A stretch of 64,000 bases of DNA from Verrucomicrobia bacterium ADurb.Bin006 (GTDB lineage Bacteria; Verrucomicrobiota; Verrucomicrobiia; Limisphaerales; J093): contig MWFF01000182.1 of assembly GCA_002071485.1 (NCBI GenBank), positions 1 to 64,000 of the forward strand. Direction: 5' to 3'. How positions within the stretch are numbered: position 1 is the first letter of the stretch; each line of letters opens with the position of its first letter. The notes beneath the pieces are model-generated. The model searched no databases. It was given only the letters and a program-made list of their open reading frames with translations, and was not told the origin of the DNA. The position numbers and the translations under genes are program-made. This document shows, piece by piece, positions 29,901-36,060 of the stretch.

Positions 29901-32900
29901 AACTCGAGCACCGGCGCATCGGCCTGGCTGATCGCGTTGTTGTCCTCGCTCTCCATCTGCACCCCGCCCCGCGCCAACGTCACGCGCAACCGGTACTCCC
30001 CCCAGTAATCGTGGTTGTAGCTCACCGCCACACTGTACGTCCCGTCCATCGGCAAACTCACAGGACTCGACTGCCCCCACCCGTTGTAGCTGTTCCCATA
30101 AAAATACGTCAGCCGCGTCCCGTCCGGCCTCAGAATGTCGTAAAATAACTGGCTCGCCCCAGGACTCCCAGGCACCTCCACCGCCACACTCAATATGTCC
30201 CCAGCCTTCCCGCTGAAACTCCAGTAGTCGTAATCCTCCCGGTTCTGCAAATTCCCTCGCCCCACCCCCGTCCACAGCATCCCAGGCGGATCCTCCACAA
30301 GCCGACGCTCCACTCCCCCAAGCCATACCGTCACGTACCTGCCGCTGCTCGATGTGTGGTTGCACGTCACCACGTCCGCCAACCCATCCCCATTCACATC
30401 CCCACTCACCACACCAATCGGATTGTACGACGCCTTATACGTCAGCACCCCACCCAGCACCCCACTCCCATCATTCTTGTACAACGCCAGCTCGTTGCCC
30501 GAGTACACCGCCACCGCCACGTCCGGACGCCCGTCCCCGCTCCAGTCCCCCAACGCCAAATGATACGGCTCGTTCCCCAATCCCCCATACACCACCGCCC
30601 CGCCAAACGTCCCATTGCCTTTCCCCTTGAGCACGCTCACACTCCGACCGTCATAGTCGAGCACCACCGCGTCCAACACCCCGTCCCCGTCCATATCCCC
30701 CAATCCCACATCCACCGGCCCGTCACCCGCCGCATACGCCACTGCCCCTGCAAAACTCCCAGCCCCATCGTTGAGCAGCACACTGATATTGTCCGACCCT
30801 CGATTCGCCGTCACAATGTCCAGGTCCCCATCCCCGTCCACGTCCCCCACCGCCAAACCCTGCGGATTGATCCCCACACCAAAATCCTGTCGCTCATACC
30901 CGCTGTCGTCCCCCTTGCGCCTCAAAACGCTCACGCTGCTGCTCGAATAGTTCGCCACCACAATCTCCGCTCGCCCATCCCCGTCCAAATCCGCCACCAC
31001 CGCATCCCGCGGATTACTCCCCACCCCAAGGCTCGTCGCCATCCCAAAAGTCCCATCCCCCTCTCCCAACAGCACGTCCACATTCGAACTGGACCACTCC
31101 GCCACCACCACGTCCATATGCCCGTCCCCGTTCACATCCCCAACACCCACGCCAATCGGATTGCCCCAGCTCCCCACCCCGTAGGCCACCCCACTCCCAA
31201 ACCTCCCGCCCCCATCCCCCAAAAATACACCCACACTGCGGCTCGAATAATTCGCCGTCACCAAGTCCAACTCCCCGTCCTCGTCGAAGTCACCCAGCCC
31301 CATGTCGTACGGATACCAACTACCCCCAGACCCGCCAAAGTATCCACCATAAACCACCGACCCGTCGGGCGTCCCCACAGCCTCCATGCTCAACGACGTC
31401 CCCTCTGCAATCCTCCCGTTGCTCCGGTTCTCCAACACGTAGCCAGAGACCCCACTCACCACAAACTGCCTCACATACTGCGCCCCCAGACGATTGTCCG
31501 ATACATCCTGCAAACCCGTCCCGATCGTCAACCGATACGCACCCGCTTGCAGCGGCCCGTCCGTGATGAGGTAGCCGGCGCTCAATCCGCTCGAGTACCC
31601 AGGGCTTGTCGCCACCGCGTACACCGCGTCATCGCCTGTTCCAAAGACTCCGTCCACTCCCGAACTGCGCAGATCATAGTTCGCCCCTGCGTTCACCGTC
31701 CCGGCCTTCATGTCCTCGCTGAACACCACCGTGAACCGATCCACGATCCCAAAGCTCTCCGTCCCCTCGCCCGGCAAACTGCACGACACAATCGTCGGCG
31801 CCACACCGTCCTCCAACTCGATCGCCAACACGTACTGCGAGAGCAATCCCGCGCTGCCCGCCGCACGCACGCGCGCATAGTAGGCCCCATCGGCTTGCAC
31901 CGTGTGCGCCAAAGCCGCCTGATCCGCCAACCCCTCCGCCACCTTCGTCCCGTCTCCCTTGTACACCTCCATCACCCACGACAACCCGCTGCTCAACGGC
32001 TTGGTCAGACCCAGCGTGATCCGCGTCCCCACCGTCTGGTTCCCCAAAAAGTAATAGTCCCCGTTCGAATCGCCCACCCCAACATACCCGGCAACCCGCC
32101 CCGTCCGCCTCCCCCCCGCCAACTCGAGCACCGGCGCATCGGCCTGGCTGATCGCGTTGTTGTCCTCGCTCTCCATCTGCACCCCGCCCCGCGCCAACGT
32201 CACGCGCAACCGGTACTCCCCCCAGTAATCGTGGTTGTAGCTCACCGCCACACTGTACGTCCCGTCCATCGGCAAACTCACAGGACTCGACTGCCCCCAC
32301 CCGTTGTAGCTGTTCCCATAAAAATACGTCAGCCGCGTCCCGTCCGGCCTCAGAATGTCGTAAAATAACTGGCTCGCCCCAGGACTCCCAGGCACCTCCA
32401 CCGCCACACTCAATATGTCCCCAGCCTTCCCGCTGAAACTCCAGTAGTCGTAATCCTCCCGGTTCTGCAAATTCCCTCGCCCCACCCCCGTCCACAGCAT
32501 CCCAGGCGGATCCTCCACAAGCCGACGCTCCACTCCCCCAAGCCATACCGTCACGTACCTGCCGCTGCTCGATGTGTGGTTGCACGTCACCACGTCCGCC
32601 AACCCATCCCCATTCACATCCCCACTCACCACACCAATCGGATTGTACGACGCCTTATACGTCAGCACCCCACCCAGCACCCCACTCCCATCATTCTTGT
32701 ACAACGCCAGCTCGTTGCCCGAGTACACCGCCACCGCCACGTCCGGACGCCCGTCCCCGCTCCAGTCCCCCAACGCCAAATGATACGGCTCGTTCCCCAA
32801 TCCCCCATACACCACCGCCCCGCCAAACGTCCCATTGCCTTTCCCCTTGAGCACGCTCACACTCCGACCGTCATAGTCGAGCACCACCGCGTCCAACACC

Positions 32901-35740
32901 CCGTCCCCGTCCATATCCCCCAATCCCACATCCACCGGCCCGTCACCCGCCGCATACGCCACTGCCCCTGCAAAACTCCCAGCCCCATCGTTGAGCAGCA
33001 CACTGATATTGTCCGACCCTCGATTCGCCGTCACAATGTCCAGGTCCCCATCCCCGTCCACGTCCCCCACCGCCAAACCCTGCGGATTGATCCCCACACC
33101 AAAATCCTGTCGCTCATACCCGCTGTCGTCCCCCTTGCGCCTCAAAACGCTCACGCTGCTGCTCGAATAGTTCGCCACCACAATCTCCGCTCGCCCATCC
33201 CCGTCCAAATCCGCCACCACCGCATCCCGCGGATTACTCCCCACCCCAAGGCTCGTCGCCATCCCAAAAGTCCCATCCCCCTCTCCCAACAGCACGTCCA
33301 CATTCGAACTGGACCACTCCGCCACCACCACGTCCATATGCCCGTCCCCGTTCACATCCCCAACACCCACGCCAATCGGATTGCCCCAGCTCCCCACCCC
33401 GTAGGCCACCCCACTCCCAAACCTCCCGCCCCCATCCCCCAAAAATACACCCACACTGCGGCTCGAATAATTCGCCGTCACCAAGTCCAACTCCCCGTCC
33501 TCGTCGAAGTCACCCAGCCCCATGTCGTACGGATACCAACTACCCCCAGACCCGCCAAAGTATCCACCATAAACCACCGACCCGTCGGGCGTCCCCACAG
33601 CCTCCATGCTCAACGACGTCCCCTCTGCAATCCTCCCGTTGCTCCGGTTCTCGATGACGTAGAGGCCTTGCAAGGGCTCGATCGCGAACGAAAGCTCATG
33701 GGGGGCAGGCAGGCTGTTCCCAGCCCTGTCCTGCAAGCCCGTGCCCAGCGTAAGGCGGTGCGGTCCGGGTTGCAGCGGACCGTCGGCCACGGCGTAAACC
33801 GCTCTGACGCCGTTGGAATAGAGCGGGTTGGTCGAGAGGGAGTAAAGGACATCATCGACAGTGTCGAGTGCGCCGTCGGCCCCGGCCCAGCGCAGTTCGC
33901 AGTTGGCCATGGCGTTGACCGTTGATGGCATCATGTCCTCGCTGAAATCGACGGTGAAACCGTTGATGATGTCGGTGCTGGCTGAACCTTGACCGGGGAG
34001 ACCGACAGCGACGACTTGAGGACTGACGGCGTCATTCACCGTCACGGTTAGGAGATACTGCGCCCGCAAACCGCGCTTGGCGGTCACGACGCGCACTAAA
34101 TGTATCCCGCTCTCGGTCGCCGGATGAGTCGCCGTTCCTGATGTTTCGGTGACAAGTGGAGTCGGATTTCCGAGGCGTTCAATCGTGAGCGTGACGTCCC
34201 CCGCCGTGAGGGTGCTGCCTTCAGGGAAACTAAGCGTGCCCGTGATGGTGTTGCCCGCATTCACCGTGCCCATCGAGAAATAGTCCCCCGAAGAATCGGC
34301 CGTCGGCAAAGCCGCCCCGACGCGTCCGCTGATCACTCCGCCCGAGAGTTTAAGCGCCAAAGCACTGGCCGCGGCTTGGGTATCGTTGGCCTCGACTTCG
34401 AGTTGCATGCCCCGCGCCTGATCGACACGCATGGAATACGGCGAGGCGCCGTGCTCACTCCACACCCGCACATAGTAAGTGCCCGGCGACGGGATGACGG
34501 CGTCCTGAATCTGGCCCAGCGCCGACTCGCGTGTCTGGGGACTCACCACGTTGCTGTCGGCCGCGTTCCGGAGGTACACGTAAGGGTAGATGTTGCCGTT
34601 GGCTGTCTCGAGCCGGATCGTGACCCGATCCCCCGCCTCAGCATTGAACCGCCAGTAATCGACGTCGTCCGCAGCCTGGAATGTGCCCAACGCAAACGCC
34701 GTGCGGAAGCCGGACACGGGCGGCGTCTCGGTCATCGGCAGGGCAGTCGCGCCCATGAGCAGGTTGTTGTCCGTATTCTCGATCGCACCCACGTCCGGGT
34801 CTGTGATGGTGAAGATTCGCGCGAATGGCGACACTGGGGCGTTGGCGCCGTCCCGGAGTGTGGACTTGGTGAGAAACCGGTACTTGCCTGGCTGCAAGGG
34901 GTTTGGGCTCGTGGTGAAGCTGACCGTCTTCGTATTCGAAGCATAGCTGGGCGCCAAGGTGTACACGGTGTCGTCCGCACCGCCGAACTGACCGTCGGCT
35001 CCCGCGTTTCGGAGTTCGTAATTAAGCGCCGTCGTAGCGGAATCCACATTCAGAATCCGGGTCGTTGTGATGCTGAATCGGTCGATGGCGACGGCCCTGG
35101 TGGAGTCCTCGTCGGGCAGGCTTGCAGCCGTCACCTGCGTCGCAGGCAGATCAGCCGCAGCCCAAACGCTGACGTTGTCCAACCCCCACGATTCGTCATC
35201 CAGGCTCTGCAGTCCAGCCCCTTGAAAGGTGATCGCGACCGTCGTTCCTGTCGCGCTAAATGGGATTTCGATCGTGCGGTAGATCGACTCGTTCCATCCG
35301 CTGAAACCGTATTGGCCTTGGGCGTCAGGCGGGAGCGGATACGTATCGCTGTTCAGATCGAACTGGGAAAACGTGTGCAGGAAGACCTCGACGCCGTCCA
35401 CCGTGATGCGAATCCGGTCGCCCGAAGTGGTGTTGCCGCCATCCCACGAGTCGATGATGTACAGATCGAACAGCAGCACGTAAGACCCGCCCGCAGTCAG
35501 ACCACCGAGCGTGAGCGTCTGGCTCGAGTTGCCAAACCGCCCGCTGAACTGCGTGAACACGCCCGGATAGCTGTTGTCCGTGACGCTCGACGACCACTCG
35601 GGCCCCGCACCCGACTCGAAGTCCGCCGCGTAACCAGGCTTGGCGCCGGGATCGAAGTTCGCGCCCACGACATCCACCACGCCAACAACCACCAGTAAGC
35701 AAGCGGCCAGAGCGATCCACGGGCGAAGAAAGGAGCGCAT
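17990..35740 (-). CDS. Giant multidomain secreted protein (about 5,916 residues)
   Basis: Start chosen at 35740 (MRSFLRPWIALAACLLVVVG), which gives a clean signal peptide; Met at 35821 is possible, and the frame open to 35932 would start upstream of the candidate promoter. Modules from N to C: jelly-roll-like domain; SbsA-type Ig (35.15-34.80 kb); PPC domains; FG-GAP/VCBS blocks with DxDGDGxxD calcium loops at about 33.65-32.55, 31.43-30.33 and 29.2-28.1 kb, each followed by PPC and SbsA-Ig modules; seven CARDB domains (27.4-24.8 kb); four Calx-beta-like repeats (24.8-23.55 kb); one more CARDB; a carboxypeptidase-regulatory-like domain; a Gly/Trp-rich spacer (about 21.4 kb) followed by Cys pairs; cadherin-like domains; and a C-terminal module ending FYRAADLSAH. 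No LPXTG, PEP-CTERM or type IX signal is visible at the end. Probably a surface or matrix adhesin; function is inference. Confidence 0.9.
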   Translation of the reverse strand: MRSFLRPWIALAACLLVVVGVVDVVGANFDPGAKPGYAADFESGAGPEWSSSVTDNSYPGVFTQFSGRFGNSSQTLTLGGLTAGGSYVLLFDLYIIDSWDGGNTTSGDRIRITVDGVEVFLHTFSQFDLNSDTYPLPPDAQGQYGFSGWNESIYRTIEIPFSATGTTVAITFQGAGLQSLDDESWGLDNVSVWAAADLPATQVTAASLPDEDSTRAVAIDRFSITTTRILNVDSATTALNYELRNAGADGQFGGADDTVYTLAPSYASNTKTVSFTTSPNPLQPGKYRFLTKSTLRDGANAPVSPFARIFTITDPDVGAIENTDNNLLMGATALPMTETPPVSGFRTAFALGTFQAADDVDYWRFNAEAGDRVTIRLETANGNIYPYVYLRNAADSNVVSPQTRESALGQIQDAVIPSPGTYYVRVWSEHGASPYSMRVDQARGMQLEVEANDTQAAASALALKLSGGVISGRVGAALPTADSSGDYFSMGTVNAGNTITGTLSFPEGSTLTAGDVTLTIERLGNPTPLVTETSGTATHPATESGIHLVRVVTAKRGLRAQYLLTVTVNDAVSPQVVAVGLPGQGSASTDIINGFTVDFSEDMMPSTVNAMANCELRWAGADGALDTVDDVLYSLSTNPLYSNGVRAVYAVADGPLQPGPHRLTLGTGLQDRAGNSLPAPHELSFAIEPLQGLYVIENRSNGRIAEGTSLSMEAVGTPDGSVVYGGYFGGSGGSWYPYDMGLGDFDEDGELDLVTANYSSRSVGVFLGDGGGRFGSGVAYGVGSWGNPIGVGVGDVNGDGHMDVVVAEWSSSNVDVLLGEGDGTFGMATSLGVGSNPRDAVVADLDGDGRAEIVVANYSSSSVSVLRRKGDDSGYERQDFGVGINPQGLAVGDVDGDGDLDIVTANRGSDNISVLLNDGAGSFAGAVAYAAGDGPVDVGLGDMDGDGVLDAVVLDYDGRSVSVLKGKGNGTFGGAVVYGGLGNEPYHLALGDWSGDGRPDVAVAVYSGNELALYKNDGSGVLGGVLTYKASYNPIGVVSGDVNGDGLADVVTCNHTSSSGRYVTVWLGGVERRLVEDPPGMLWTGVGRGNLQNREDYDYWSFSGKAGDILSVAVEVPGSPGASQLFYDILRPDGTRLTYFYGNSYNGWGQSSPVSLPMDGTYSVAVSYNHDYWGEYRLRVTLARGGVQMESEDNNAISQADAPVLELAGGRRTGRVAGYVGVGDSNGDYYFLGNQTVGTRITLGLTKPLSSGLSWVMEVYKGDGTKVAEGLADQAALAHTVQADGAYYARVRAAGSAGLLSQYVLAIELEDGVAPTIVSCSLPGEGTESFGIVDRFTVVFSEDMKAGTVNAGANYDLRSSGVDGVFGTGDDAVYAVATSPGYSSGLSAGYLITDGPLQAGAYRLTIGTGLQDVSDNRLGAQYVRQFVVSGVSGYVLENRSNGRIAEGTSLSMEAVGTPDGSVVYGGYFGGSGGSWYPYDMGLGDFDEDGELDLVTANYSSRSVGVFLGDGGGRFGSGVAYGVGSWGNPIGVGVGDVNGDGHMDVVVAEWSSSNVDVLLGEGDGTFGMATSLGVGSNPRDAVVADLDGDGRAEIVVANYSSSSVSVLRRKGDDSGYERQDFGVGINPQGLAVGDVDGDGDLDIVTANRGSDNISVLLNDGAGSFAGAVAYAAGDGPVDVGLGDMDGDGVLDAVVLDYDGRSVSVLKGKGNGTFGGAVVYGGLGNEPYHLALGDWSGDGRPDVAVAVYSGNELALYKNDGSGVLGGVLTYKASYNPIGVVSGDVNGDGLADVVTCNHTSSSGRYVTVWLGGVERRLVEDPPGMLWTGVGRGNLQNREDYDYWSFSGKAGDILSVAVEVPGSPGASQLFYDILRPDGTRLTYFYGNSYNGWGQSSPVSLPMDGTYSVAVSYNHDYWGEYRLRVTLARGGVQMESEDNNAISQADAPVLELAGGKQAGRVHGYIGVGDPNGDYYLLGNQTVGTRIALALTRPASSSLSWTLAIFLADGTKVAEEVGSPASLTHDVAVNGTYYARVLATANAGLLAQYVLGIELEDSVAPTIVSCSLPGEGTTGSGVVDRFTVRFSEDMLAGTVNEAANYELRSAGLDGVFDNEDDALYAVTTSPAYASGLSASYSVTDGPLQAGAYRFRIQVDVQDRNGNGLAAAYTRSFVIQPPPGFVIEGRNNGSAATATSLSQNADGAFDGSFVGTAAFGVGSNPYGIAAGDLDADGNQDLVLANWGSNNASVLLGNGDGTFRGAVNYGAGNNPVALALGYLNDDDYLDLAVANYSGGSVTVRLGVGDGTFGDAAVLSVGSKPNGIIVADFNGDGHADLATANRGSGNVTVFCGNGDGTFAIPMAYRSGDGAARLAAGRFDANDSLDLAVVNLNENTVSVLLGDGLGAFAAPAKYPTPNGPYAVAVGDFDGDGHLDLAVANHSGSTVSLLKGAGDGTFGPRVDYASGGSNPYHVVAADLNADGLPDLLASNYGNSQLGVIFNKGDGTFGAPVSYPAGGNAISSVAGDWNNDGRMDIATANFGNNTVSVFLGNDTEWLAFDPVGHGVRVAAGQGNLSNTGDYDYWSFSAKAGERLVVGVEVPGRPNASQLYYLIEAIDGQDLQGFYPDYRGWGQSGMITIPRDGTYLVRVSYNHDYQGEYQIRVVLTPPEVAQEDEENGSVGSASALALTGGGGTRSGAAVGYIRTAGDLDYFDLGTLESGQTVFLNARLFAGSTLAPVVSLHDAANGYVVEAPGGRPFDSVAEVRINTTGRYYAVVRGGANQGGLLQWYVLETQVMPTGSVAFPNLQVTSLLPPSGSGLESGDPVAVSFTVKNVGGLGTVGATWTDRLVISPDAVYGDLNDIELAVFPHSGALESLDEYTVSQTVSLPEGIEGEFYTIVMTDAGNAIAEFILEADNVTVSDTTFAVTRAAYSDLRVENLSAGLAGGSIEVEWTTANRGDGAARGGVVESVLLRNVVTGVVEYRTELAIAGDLGPGETAARSATLPLPAAGGYEVRVVTDSDDALFEFDAFSHASAEGNNQAAVPLDVVVDLVVVSLRVEPAGALFSGQNVTIAWQDSNLGNRPTSGSWRDRIVVRNTTSGQTLHDGTIQHNAQADGDLGPGASFARSYAFQLPHLQPGVGNIEFKVTCDEANQIAEFNPQATAEANNASAVTRASTLAPYPDLAVTAIVTPERADADQPFEVTYTVVNQGDAATSSAWSDHLYWSTRVDGTDLHYLTAVPQTSALAANGGSIEQTVEVSLPAGPSGSRYILVRTDALNQVGEKSEDLNDRYSDVIDLDVPNLTVTVTGLPAAGEGGQDVEVEWTVRNEGDGDTFAASWRDRLWLGTAPDGSGALDVLRDVEHTDTLEAGASVVRTATVTLPAGLPGNRYLVVRTDVGGAIGESDETDNTAVSDTPLDLRAPDLEVISAAAPATAQFGQVIPLMFRLRNAGNGSANGAWHDAIYFSRDGVPAGANNVLLAARPSGDASPLGPGASTANLTVNVTLPATGFADGTHYLLVRTDGYGVVTESNENNNWSAPVPITLTAQARPNLVVEDIAVPATAAPGEAFTVTWKTRNAGAADLTGSWSETVALSTDNLIGNDQTFATVDFLGTLAMGAVVERSAQVTIPLDGPAGLLYAVVTTDRGGNVIESNEADNTALGMTPVNVPLRLRLTASSARVPESANTLGFTVSRNGSRDAALTVNLSSSDTTELTVPPTVEIASGQAAAYFNGTPQKDGVADGDQLVALNAKASGFADAAATVTVTDVNQPVLTLILPATLGEGQTANATVKRDAALPTPLMVTIGSSSPSQLTAPASVTIPADEDQATFRIAAVEDTQIESDTGYELTVSAVGAVGDTKSVKVIDNDLPAVSLTFAQSEISEGAGANATMGTLSRSPVSDRALNIALQNSDATEVLVPGTLTIPANADSISFPVAAVDDDVVDGPQTVTIQPVILLRGAPFANGTAAHLTVTDNDGPTLTVAIAPDVVAEGLAEAAMGVVSRNTPPTEALDVTLSVDVPGEIAVPATVTIPKGEVEVGFAIESLDDGITDGNKAVKLTAAAADFTSGADTIVVTDTDLPDLAVEFIHVPGTGGSEQIVQATYRVRNQGTTDTGAGRSFVQRLFLSSDPLVGSDKFLGQYVFPNNVPPGQFFEVVQSFYLPRDTGQYWLIAVTDADNQVGELLEDNNTAISVPIVVNPTYRATVVVDLPVDPSQGKKIALAGTEVPLRGQALHRETGQPVPFARVNIHIGVQGTLRVFSAMCNNLGQYSISFKPFPTEAGVYEVGAEHPGMATAEPQDGFTLLGMKAEPSPATIQVVEGASATQTIQIANLGDVPLNGLIVTASSNLPNVPNANVTADLDDASTLPALGSRTLTLTVRANDASYISGTVLLQVSTVEGATLTIPVSVQVVDLKPRLVATPGSLVAAMKPGVQTTIELQLRNDGGEATGPLDVQLPPLPWLSATATRLDSLAPGEATSLMIVLKPTVDDGLTPGAPYRGAIGVGNTQYGMSVPFEFRYVTDGKGDLWVVVEDEYTYYAEGSPRVAGATVSVRDAYTGQEVVAGLTDAGGVAQFTEVLEGYYEVHVTADKHSTYSQVHFIEPAKVNSVVAFLYRQTVEYNWTVVPTAIEDRTKITIETTFETFVPVPVITIDPPFIDMSEHTLPTQQILLTIRNSGLVAAQGAKLRFSEHPWYKITPLVEDVGLVPALGEVKVPVTIENHEPGPGRAAGLADNRRARAELASVPCTITAGLDWFLICGPDRKWHRVLLPVVNVHGDCSSGGAGWWSGWGWGGYTGGGGPVSGGGTAGPGSYYSGPVSFSPPVNCDPCDPEVFESEEILTVDISSFFEPIGVAIEAYITAQTGGLVQPEVDIEASGGARTCCLDDGSVGIEVYGGAGASLEVSVGPGISKDASATISMGDSVEASISGEFKIGLQATGSISLSGEVSSGCNFSGLEVTASGEVALRFFGGVMGEATATYTAGPLEGEAEVAAINGSINGGAHISFEYKDGAMTTEACFEGIYYSAYVKLAGTTYSLFKDAEGKPIEKVYLLPSTCGPDPAGLMNALRTEVIPGVEDAVRAAIARQLGPEAAKQLHAKSGGAPIKFSGRSRATLKSASAIVSGSPGKRGGAQLMDGEGVCAKVKLRLEQEAVLTRNAFNATLEIVNGDTIPLEALEVAVNITDEYYKDMGDVFAIRLPTTPVDGTGEAAARSTWSASWILIPTREAAPESPKLYLVGGTLKYVQGGRQIIVPLQPVPITVYPDPLLYIKYFHQRDVFSDDPFTPQIEPSIPYSLAVLAENRGKGVAKNLRITSAQPQIIENEKGLLIDFEIIASQVEEENLTPSLTVSLGNIEPGATKIGRWLLRSTLQGLFIDYRVTFEHLDAIAGKKTALIDDVSIHEMIHMVAAPAPFADGRPDFLVNDLPDPPMDYPDRVYLSDGRTNEVAVVTAGVADGPPSASDTTVQLTASLPPGFVYLRVPEPSGGQMKLHGVRQGNRDILMDVHGVTGVANAWVTDRTFVGQGKKPVRENILHLFDYNANAVAGPVTYTLIYEELPPLDISAPISAVKPLPARSALSFAVTWAGQDADGSAVAAYDIYVSDNGGPFALWLTNTRFTGGQYTGQMGHTYAFYSRAKDAAGNLEPAPVSPDAITLVAFETTAPHVSEIADQVMVEDTVAHAVPFAVGDPDTPLDALRINVQSSNLTLLPLSGLAVSGSGADRVLAITPEPGRSGEAQVTLTVSDGSSSASRTFLARVIAVNDAPVAGNDLVTRPLDRGVKVAVSELLANDADPEFDPLTLTGVSAVSRNGANIRLVGGWVFYEPTDSSGNEPDEFTYVVSDGKGGLGEGRVFVQVVSDGPIAAELKLSANPDGTVVLEFVGIPGRWYAIERASSLANPVWEVVDTVQADSIGLIRYTDASPPAGTAFYRAADLSAH
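29890..31432. repeat. Perfect long direct repeat, copy 2 (within giant gene)
   Basis: About 1,543 bp, identical line by line to 32110-33652 at an offset of exactly 2,220 bp (740 codons). It encodes an FG-GAP/VCBS block plus the following PPC domain. Identity stops abruptly at both ends while the flanking modules diverge. Confidence 0.93.
32110..33652. repeat. Perfect long direct repeat, copy 1 (within giant gene)
   Basis: Partner of 29890-31432. The 677 bp between the copies encodes an SbsA-Ig and PPC segment that is only related, not identical, to the one after the other copy. Both copies are in frame. Confidence 0.93.
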
Positions 35741-36060
35741 CCGGTCAAAGAAAAACCCTCGCACAACAGGGGACAGGTGGAGCAGTCCGGTCGGACGGGA
35801 GCCGCCGAGAGTGGTGTTCATATGAGGCGGGAAGAGCGAAGTTCGCTCTACAGTGTCGTTTGCTTTACAATGCAAGCACTGCCCTTTTACTCCGATAAGC
35901 CGAAAAAGCAAGCGTTTTGTACACGGCGCCAAACCCTGCTATTTCACCTCCAGGTTCCAGATCCCCCCACGAGTGAGCGGGCCGCTTCACATGCCATGCC
36001 TCTTGCCTCCTTCGTGCCCTCCGTGCCCTTCGCGGTGCATTCCAATCGCCCCTGAACACC
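35741..36060. other. Gap between the giant gene and the PQQ-propeller gene
   Basis: Holds the candidate promoter and inverted repeat of the giant gene (35833-35875). Near 36001-36040 is CTTCGTGCCCTCCGTGCCC, a low-complexity motif of the kind often seen in gene gaps of environmental PVC genomes. No gene seen. Confidence 0.55.
35833..35875 (-). promoter_or_regulatory. Candidate promoter and operator-like inverted repeat for the giant gene
   Basis: On the minus strand TTGCAT (35870-35875) and TGTAGA (35847-35852) are separated by 17 bp, a plausible sigma-70-type promoter. Overlapping and following the -10 element is a perfect 8-bp inverted repeat, AGAGCGAA-G-TTCGCTCT (35833-35849), placed where a repressor could block initiation. 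Sequence-only prediction. Confidence 0.35.

Noticed and set aside
30356-32368. Long plus-strand open frame opposite the duplicated FG-GAP blocks, His/Arg/Pro-rich translation
   Set aside because: It is the complement of G-ending codons in the real minus-strand gene; no domain pattern, and the translation is biased to H, R and P.
29890-33652. Long period repeat considered as a CRISPR or transposon pair
   Set aside because: Copies are 1.5 kb, in frame within one gene, and encode extracellular domains; no inverted ends or transposase.
35741-35932. Upstream extension of the giant gene to 35932
   Set aside because: It would start upstream of the candidate promoter and lacks a signal peptide at its own N-terminus; the internal Met at 35740 gives a clean one.
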